From Rhypophila decipiens (lineage: Eukaryota; Ascomycota; Sordariomycetes; Sordariales; Naviculisporaceae): a stretch of 13,332 nt of DNA. Of this stretch, positions 8,691 to 13,332 are shown piece after piece (positions within the stretch are counted from its first letter, which is position 1; each line of letters begins with the position of its first letter). The stretch spans positions 1-13,332 of the forward strand of contig MU858402.1 of NCBI GenBank assembly GCA_033297075.1. Reading direction: 5' to 3'. The notes below the pieces were generated by a model, which had not been told where the DNA came from, searched no databases, and saw only the letters and a list, made by a program, of their open reading frames with translations. Both the position numbers and the translations under genes were made by a program.

Positions 8691-9227
8691 CAACCCCTCA
8701 AAAAAACTCTTTGCCTCTTTATTCCCCTCCAATGCAGCCTGAAAGCCCTCCGGCACCTGTATATTACTAGGCGACGAGTAAGCCCTCTCCCACCTCCCAT
8801 CCGCCTTGGCAGCATCAACCTCTTTCAGTCCTCCAGGCTGCATCCTGCCCGCGGTAATAAGCTCAGCAATCTTGCCGACATTACGCTTTGACCACGTGCT
8901 GTTCTTGCGACGGGGCGTGAATTTCTGGAGGAAATGCGAAGCGTCGTGGCTCTTCTTTTGCCCGTCGATCCAGCCGTAGCAGAGGGCCGTGTTGAGGGCT
9001 TCTTCGTAGGTGACGGAGGAGATTCCTGAGGCTTTTTTGCTGATTTTTAACCAGAGGCCGGTGCTGGAGGTGTGGTTCACTGACAGCCAGTTCTCCCAGG
9101 CGGTGTCGTCTCGGAATAGCTGGGTTTCGGGGATTGAGGTGGATGATGATGTTGCACGCGTCGCTGTCGAGCTGGAGGATGCCGTTGCTTGCAACGCCTT
9201 TTGCGCGGATCTGAGTCGTCGCGACAT
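8574..9227 (-). CDS. YdeI/OmpD-associated (OmdA) family protein
   Basis: The start is ATG 9227 (context CCCAAAATG), giving 217 residues and no introns. The first ~32 residues are Arg/Ser/Thr/Ala-rich without acidic residues, which could be a mitochondrial presequence. From residue 34 the family pattern is clear: ETQLFRDDTAWENWL, GLWLKISKK, EEALNTALCYGWIDGQ (about 75-90), FTPRRKNSTWSKRNV, then IAELITAGRM, GL..VDAAKADGRW and a C-terminal helical region ending KIEEFVGMLADHKTL. The family is mainly bacterial and is annotated as bacteriocin-protection or OmpD-associated; its biochemical role is not settled, and fungal members are uncharacterised. An in-frame ATG at 9476 would add 83 residues that translate the telomeric repeat as Asn-Pro repeats; I reject it. 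The 3' end is flanked by decayed copies of itself. Confidence 0.85.
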   Translation of the reverse strand: MSRRLRSAQKALQATASSSSTATRATSSSTSIPETQLFRDDTAWENWLSVNHTSSTGLWLKISKKASGISSVTYEEALNTALCYGWIDGQKKSHDASHFLQKFTPRRKNSTWSKRNVGKIAELITAGRMQPGGLKEVDAAKADGRWERAYSSPSNIQVPEGFQAALEGNKEAKSFFEGLNKSKRYMILLRIEMVKRAETRRRKIEEFVGMLADHKTL

Positions 9228-9383
9228 TTTGGGATGGCTCTCTCGCAGTTCTGTGTTTTTGCATTCGTGTGAGTCGCTCGGACACTGTGAATCTTGCCCA
9301 AGACGCGCTGACAACTCCTCTTCTTGGCGTCTGACTGAAAGTTTGGTTGCACGGTTGGCACTGTGACGGAGCACTGTCCAACA

Positions 9384-9409
9384 GGGGTTAGGGTTAGGGT
9401 TAGGGTTAG
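9384..9409 (+). repeat. interstitial telomeric repeat (TTAGGG)
   Basis: GGGG is followed by three perfect TTAGGG units (9388-9405) and a partial TTAG. This is the standard telomere repeat of filamentous fungi. The G-rich strand is the plus strand. It lies about 160 bp upstream of the YdeI-like start codon, in a gene-flanking rather than chromosome-end setting. Confidence 0.92.
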
Positions 9410-10148
9410 CTGTCATCTCGTTGCTGGGCTCCACGCCCCCTGAAAGCTTGCAAGCTACCATAAGTCTCTTCTCCATTAATTTCTCATGCCAAAGGCTTAC
9501 ATAATGTTCGTTTGTCGTGATTGAATGGAGGACCAGAGACCAAGATTTGTTGTGTTGGTGTGCGTGAACAAAGAAAAGCTAGGAGCTCTTGGTGCTGTCT
9601 TCTCCTTTGTTGACAAGCCCTGTTGTACTTTTACCGAAGTGAGAATCAGGAGATGGGACTGAGTTGGTTAATCGGAACAAGCCGTGTACCTCCAAGGCTT
9701 GATCTGTCGTTGAATTCTCAAGCAAATCAATTGCCTATACCTGGATCTTTTGGGGGTCTAGGTCACAGTGATGGAGCCGGCCTTGTTCCAATGAAGCAAT
9801 GTAATCAGTAGATGCACACCATTTTGCCTTTACATTATAAGAGTGATGGCGAAGGGGACCGGACGGGAAAACGCGGCAGGGATGTCTATGGATTACCAGA
9901 TGCGGCCGTTCAAGCTTGCATCCTCAAAGCCGCACATTTTTTGGCTTCCTTTGTTGACTTGAGCTCGCTAGAAACTTCGCCAAAAGCTTTTACTCGTGGT
10001 ATTGCTATATAACTTTAGAAGTTTTGCGTCTCCATTCATCACTAATTGATTCCCGTGTCAAATATCAACTCTTTCCATCTTCCATAACCTGCCCTTTGGG
10101 GTTTCGTGAGCCAGTATTATCCAGTCATTTCACCAACAGTCACCAAAA
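9410..10148. other. divergent intergenic/promoter region
   Basis: This separates the minus-strand YdeI-like gene from the plus-strand gene at 10149. Short open frames (e.g. 9623-9811) show no protein character. Apart from the TATA box listed separately, the last ~90 bp are pyrimidine-rich (CTCTTTCCATCTTCC-like), as in a fungal 5' leader. Confidence 0.6.
10006..10012 (+). promoter_or_regulatory. TATA box of the gene at 10149
   Basis: TATATAA lies 137 bp upstream of ATG 10149. A start site some 30-60 bp downstream would leave a leader of 70-100 nt, normal for a fungal gene. Confidence 0.5.
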
Positions 10149-11699
10149 ATGTCTGTCCACAGCGTCGATTGGGACGAAGTGCTAACCAAGAAGCATGGCC
10201 CAGCTGCAGCAAGCAGCCCCCCCGACACCCCATCACTGCCATCAGAGAGTGAACTCAGCGAGTCCAGCGCAGCCGACGACATACCCGACAAACTATACGA
10301 GTCAGACGAATCAGACGTACCCAGGCGATCCAGGGAACGAATGCCAGAAAAGAAACTCGAGCCCTATGAACCTGGCGGCTCTCGAGGCAGCATCTCGCCA
10401 CTCTCATCAGAACCCGGCTCCGATGAATACGAAGCCCATCCCGCCCTCACCCCAGACAAGTGGGGCGAGCTCTTCGTAAAAGACAGTTACGAATTCGACT
10501 GGGGCAAGCCAGAACTGGAAGAAGACTGGCCGGGCTGGGACACGGACCCTTACATGCCCACCCCGATCTGGCGCCAGGAAGACATCATCGGCGAAATGGC
10601 AGAGTACAGAATCCTCAGTCCGCTAGTCCACCAAGCCGATGACGCGGAAGATCCCATCCTTGTCAAAGACGTAATCTACTGCCTCGAGGAAGCTACTTAT
10701 TTCGTCCTTGGGCTCATTCACGCCCACAAGCTCAACCGTTTCCAGTCGAATGTACTATTATGGAAACACATTTCCAACGTCTACCGCGCTCTGTACCATC
10801 TCGCCGTCGAGACAGAGAAATACGACGATTTGGTGGATACCCTCGTCGCGATCAGCCATATCCGGGTTATCTACCCCCCAACGGGCAAAGATGTCGAGTA
10901 CCACGAGGAAATGCATGTATCCAAGGGTAAACTCTGGCAGGACCTCCCCATCCTGGAGGTCACCATGCTAAATGAGCTTGCATGGGTATCGCACCATTTC
11001 GGGGAGGGCGAAAAAGCACCCGAGAAAGACCCCCGCCGCACGCACCTCGAAAAAGTCATCACCTTCACCGCCCAGATTATTTCTAAGCTCAACGTTGAGG
11101 GCGAAAAGAACCAAATTCCTTACCTCTGGGCAGGGAAACTTTTCAAGGCCGCGTTCGGCAGACTCCAAAATTGGTCGTTCCCCAAGATGCAAGGTTTTGA
11201 GCCTCGTCCGATGCCGAGACCTACGGAATGGGTCATTCGGGGTGCGGCAGTGTGGATGATTCATGCTGCTTCTTTCTTTAGACGGAAAATTTCCGAGAAC
11301 GAAAAGGCCCTTAAGGAGCGGGATTCTAAAGGCCAGACGGCTGATGCTTGGTTCCCGCCTTGGGACCATGGCCCGCAGTGTTATCGGTACCCTGGGGAGG
11401 AGTCTTGGGTGGACAAGTATAGTAGCAAGGATTTTGACTTTGGTGAGTGGGTCGAGTGGAGCAAGGCCAAGGGGCTGAATGAGTTCCGCGAGAGATCCTG
11501 GAAGGCTTGGGGAGATGGGTTTACCGCTGTGTTGGACGCTATTACCAAGGGGAATTATGAGATCTTTGCAGACGGGAAGGCGCCCAGCAAGGATACCGAG
11601 AAGTTGGTGAGGCAGGCGTTGCATGCCATGACCGAGGCTGAGGAGGAAAATACAGCTTGGGAACAGTTTGAGGAAGATGTGGCTGTAATTTCTTATTGA
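10149..11699 (+). CDS. conserved-looking fungal protein of unknown function (possibly DUF3632-like)
   Basis: A single exon of 516 residues; ATG 10149 sits in a strong context (CACCAAAAATG). Residues 1-105 are rich in Ser, Pro, Glu and Asp and look disordered (SESELSESSAADD, YESDESDVPRRSRER). A Trp-rich acidic stretch follows (WGELF, FDWGKPELEEDWPGWD). From about 165 to 490 the protein is helical and soluble in character: LEEATYFVLGLIHAHKL, WKHISNVYRALYHLA, YDDLVDTLVAI, LWQDLPILEVTML, and later WVIRGAAVWMIHAASFFRR. The order of a helix pair, an L-V-x-x-L helix, W-x-D-L-P and a W-x-x-x-A-x-W helix resembles fungal DUF3632 proteins, but I cannot confirm that. No signal peptide, membrane segment or catalytic motif is visible. 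Confidence 0.8.
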   Translation: MSVHSVDWDEVLTKKHGPAAASSPPDTPSLPSESELSESSAADDIPDKLYESDESDVPRRSRERMPEKKLEPYEPGGSRGSISPLSSEPGSDEYEAHPALTPDKWGELFVKDSYEFDWGKPELEEDWPGWDTDPYMPTPIWRQEDIIGEMAEYRILSPLVHQADDAEDPILVKDVIYCLEEATYFVLGLIHAHKLNRFQSNVLLWKHISNVYRALYHLAVETEKYDDLVDTLVAISHIRVIYPPTGKDVEYHEEMHVSKGKLWQDLPILEVTMLNELAWVSHHFGEGEKAPEKDPRRTHLEKVITFTAQIISKLNVEGEKNQIPYLWAGKLFKAAFGRLQNWSFPKMQGFEPRPMPRPTEWVIRGAAVWMIHAASFFRRKISENEKALKERDSKGQTADAWFPPWDHGPQCYRYPGEESWVDKYSSKDFDFGEWVEWSKAKGLNEFRERSWKAWGDGFTAVLDAITKGNYEIFADGKAPSKDTEKLVRQALHAMTEAEEENTAWEQFEEDVAVISY

Positions 11700-12415
11700 T
11701 CGTTTTGTGGTTTTCTCTTCTTTGGGCTTTAGTGGTAATTTGAGTATCTGACAATTAGTCGCTCGATATCTGAGTCTGAATCACCTTCTGATGAAGTACA
11801 GTCTCTCGACACATTCAGTCAAACTTTATAATTAGCACCTCTATGCTAGGCTGTTAACTACGTGTCGATGAAAAAAGGAGCAGTTATGGCCCGGAAGCTC
11901 CCAAGCGGTGACACAGTTGTGACGTTCCAGGGAACGATGACGAGGGATTGGCACTCTAACAACCAGTGGATTAAAGAGACATTTAAACAACAGGCCGAGT
12001 AGAACAAAAGAGCCTTTGAAGTCTTGTTAGTCAAGACTTGCAATAGCTATTGCTGTATATCCGGGCTAGTAATTTATACCAAGTTATAAGTCGCTTTGTT
12101 TTTAGGGAAGGTTTAGAGAAATACTAAGAGGAAAAGTTATATAACGTTATGCTATTCTTAACTAAATCTTTTGTGTTACACGGTAATCCTCAATTGAAAA
12201 ATCCACAGTCAGACATAGTACTGTTATAGTCCACGAGTCCTCAGAGCTATATACTATAACTTAACTTATAATTTAGTACAAATTACTAAGACACTAAAGT
12301 CCTTGTTTTAGTACAAATCAACAGTTGTCACAAATCAAGTAGGGAAAGATTGAGGCAATGCTGCAATTAGCCCACTATAATAGTAGAATTCTAGTGTAAG
12401 GAAGTAAAAAGGGTT
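11700..12415. other. gene-poor, AT-rich intergenic stretch
   Basis: No credible gene is seen. From about 12040 to 12415 it is strongly AT-rich with many TA steps and short TA-rich palindromes such as GTTATATAAC. TAGTACAAAT occurs twice, at 12274 and 12309. This is compatible with old repeat DNA altered by repeat-induced point mutation, but no transposon protein or terminal repeat can be recognised. Confidence 0.55.
12019..12053. repeat. hairpin followed directly by a 14-bp palindrome
   Basis: AAGTCTTG (12019-12026) and CAAGACTT (12032-12039) form 8-bp arms around a 5-nt loop. Immediately next, GCAATAGCTATTGC (12040-12053) is a perfect 14-bp palindrome. Confidence 0.75.
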
Positions 12416-12501
12416 AAGTTCGGCAATGGCCGCGAATCCAGTGGTTTTGAGCGCGTTGCGCCAAGAGTGTGCCGTGTGGGCCCCGCGTTCCTGGTGGGGC
12501 A

Positions 12502-12548
12502 TGACGTGCGTGGCCACGTGACCACGTGATTGGTGCTAGTCACGTGAC
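12502..12548. promoter_or_regulatory. cluster of three CACGTG E-box sites
   Basis: CACGTG occurs at 12515-12520, 12523-12528 and 12541-12546, the last inside the palindrome GTCACGTGAC (12539-12548), with a related TGACGTG at about 12502. CACGTG is bound by bHLH factors; RTCACGTG is the Cbf1-type form. The sites sit in a CpG-rich block (about 12415-12600) that contrasts sharply with the AT-rich DNA before it. Function is inferred from the motif only. Confidence 0.55.
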
Positions 12549-12577
12549 AACCCCCCCCTTCAGAAAAGACAGGAGAC

Positions 12578-12597
12578 GCAAACCGCAAGCGGTTTGC
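12578..12597. promoter_or_regulatory. perfect 20-bp inverted repeat containing CCG-N4-CGG
   Basis: GCAAACCGC, AA, GCGGTTTGC: 9-bp perfect arms around two bases. The core CCGCAAGCGG is the kind of paired CGG triplet bound by Zn(II)2Cys6 dimers. It lies 30 bp after the E-box cluster. Confidence 0.5.
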
Positions 12598-12895
12598 CTA
12601 AAGGAGCCTTGAGGAACGATATTAGAGATTACGACCATCTCAAGATGTCGGATTGTCGGTAGCCACAGGTTCATCAATCGATGTTCTGGTGAAGGACACT
12701 AGGTTTTGGTGGCTTGCATTAGTGCGGGTTTCAAGCCTTTGATAACATATATACCCGACAAGTGGCACATTCATTCCCAACAGAGGTTGTCTAAAATGCG
12801 GGGAATAAGATAACTGGGAAATATTCCATGAAGTATGCAAATAAATTCTATTTGAAATGTTGTTTATTTACCTCTTTGTTGGTCTTACTCTGTGT
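12598..12895. other. intergenic, with a probable poly(A) signal for the minus-strand gene
   Basis: No convincing coding frame. On the minus strand AATAAA lies at 12868-12863, downstream of the gene at 12999-13332 and suitable as its poly(A) signal. Confidence 0.45.
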
Positions 12896-12998
12896 CTACT
12901 GCTCCAAGTGATGGCTACCTGTCCGGTTAGGTTCAAATTTCACAGCGACAAGGCGGGTAAAGAGTTGAAGTTTATCCACAATTTTCCTCGTAGTCTTG

Positions 12999-13332
12999 TT
13001 AACACCCAAGCTCAAGCCGTGCAGAAACGTGCTGAGTACGTAAGCCAGTTTTTGACCGTGATACAGCCCATCCTGAAAGAGCATGAACTAGATTGTCGCA
13101 CGGCTTCAACCCCTTTTTGTGAGAATTGTAGCTCACCTTTAGCTGACAACAGACGCCCATGTCTTGGCTCCACAACGTCCAGGACCGTTTTGTTGCTATA
13201 TGGGTCAATCACATATGCGAGAAGGCCAGATGAGAAGTTCAGATACGACAGAGCATCCAGGGGATGGTGGCTGAGGCAGATTGGAAGGTCCACAAAGGAA
13301 GCTGTATGCCCCACGACGGTAAAGCTCGCCAA
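12999..13332 (-). CDS. 3' part of an unrecognised gene (5' partial, probably spliced)
   Basis: The frame is open from the window edge: LASFTVVGHTASFVDLP, then LDALSYLNFSSGLLAYVIDP, TVLDVVEPRHGRLLSAK. A good donor GTGAGC begins at 13136 and an acceptor TTTCAG ends at 13073 (64-nt intron). This phase-1 junction adds GWAVSRSKTGLRTQHV and stops at 12999. However, the more protein-like frame beyond the acceptor is a different one (DGLYHGQKLAYVLSTF..., stop at 12896), which would need a phase-0 junction. The 3' end is therefore uncertain; a frameshifted relic is possible. No family is recognised. Confidence 0.35.

Noticed and set aside
9384..9409. A true chromosome end
   Set aside because: Genes continue on both sides and there are only three full units.
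9228..9476. 83-residue N-terminal extension of the YdeI-like protein from ATG 9476
   Set aside because: It translates the telomeric repeat into Asn-Pro repeats and shows no family similarity, while ATG 9227 has a better context just before the conserved core.
10968..11624. 218-codon minus-strand ORF
   Set aside because: It lies wholly antisense to the 516-residue gene, with no recognisable domain or start context.
12640..12840. 66-codon minus-strand ORF
   Set aside because: No conserved look, no splice context, and it lies past the likely poly(A) signal of the upstream minus-strand gene.
12925..12945. tRNA T-arm-like GGTTCAAATTTC
   Set aside because: No matching acceptor stem, anticodon arm or A-box can be placed around it.

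Overview
The window looks like nuclear DNA of a filamentous ascomycete (Pezizomycotina, most likely a Sordariomycete). The clues are short GT-AG introns of 51 to 84 nt, CAAAATG-type start contexts, long Ser/Pro-rich low-complexity proteins, a fungal GPI-type wall protein, fungal TTAGGG repeats, and AT-rich gene-poor stretches. There are no operons, Shine-Dalgarno sites, rRNA, tRNA or CRISPR arrays that I can see.

Layout. (1) Positions 1-5868 (+): a very large, 5'-truncated gene for a protein kinase-ankyrin-polytopic membrane protein of at least 1884 residues, with three inferred introns and five C-terminal repeats of about 26 residues. (2) Positions 6109-7251 (-): a two-exon gene for a secreted, Ser/Gln-rich, probably GPI-anchored wall protein with long Ser-Gln dipeptide tracts. 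It converges on gene 1. (3) Positions 7252-8299: a low-density stretch with a small 88-codon minus ORF (faintly like the N-terminus of ubiquitin C-terminal hydrolases) and an opposing 52-codon plus-strand tail. Both end on the same CTAG. (4) Positions 8300-9227 (-): a YdeI/OmdA-family gene whose last ~100 coding bases exist as two further decayed tandem copies just downstream. (5) Positions 9228-10148: a divergent intergenic region holding an interstitial telomeric repeat and a TATA box. (6) Positions 10149-11699 (+): a 516-residue fungal protein of unknown function. (7) Positions 11700-12895: a gene-poor stretch, AT-rich with palindromes up to about 12415, then a CpG-rich block with three CACGTG sites and a perfect 20-bp inverted repeat. 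(8) Positions 12999-13332 (-): the 3' part of an unrecognised gene running off the window.

The genes do not form an obvious pathway or metabolic cluster. The most interesting items are the kinase-ankyrin-membrane architecture with its C-terminal repeats, the eroded tandem 3' copies of the YdeI-like gene, the telomeric repeat beside that gene, and the E-box/inverted-repeat block where no promoter is expected. A further whole-window pattern is a flip from C/A-ending codons in the 5' part to G/T-ending codons in the 3' part of several genes.
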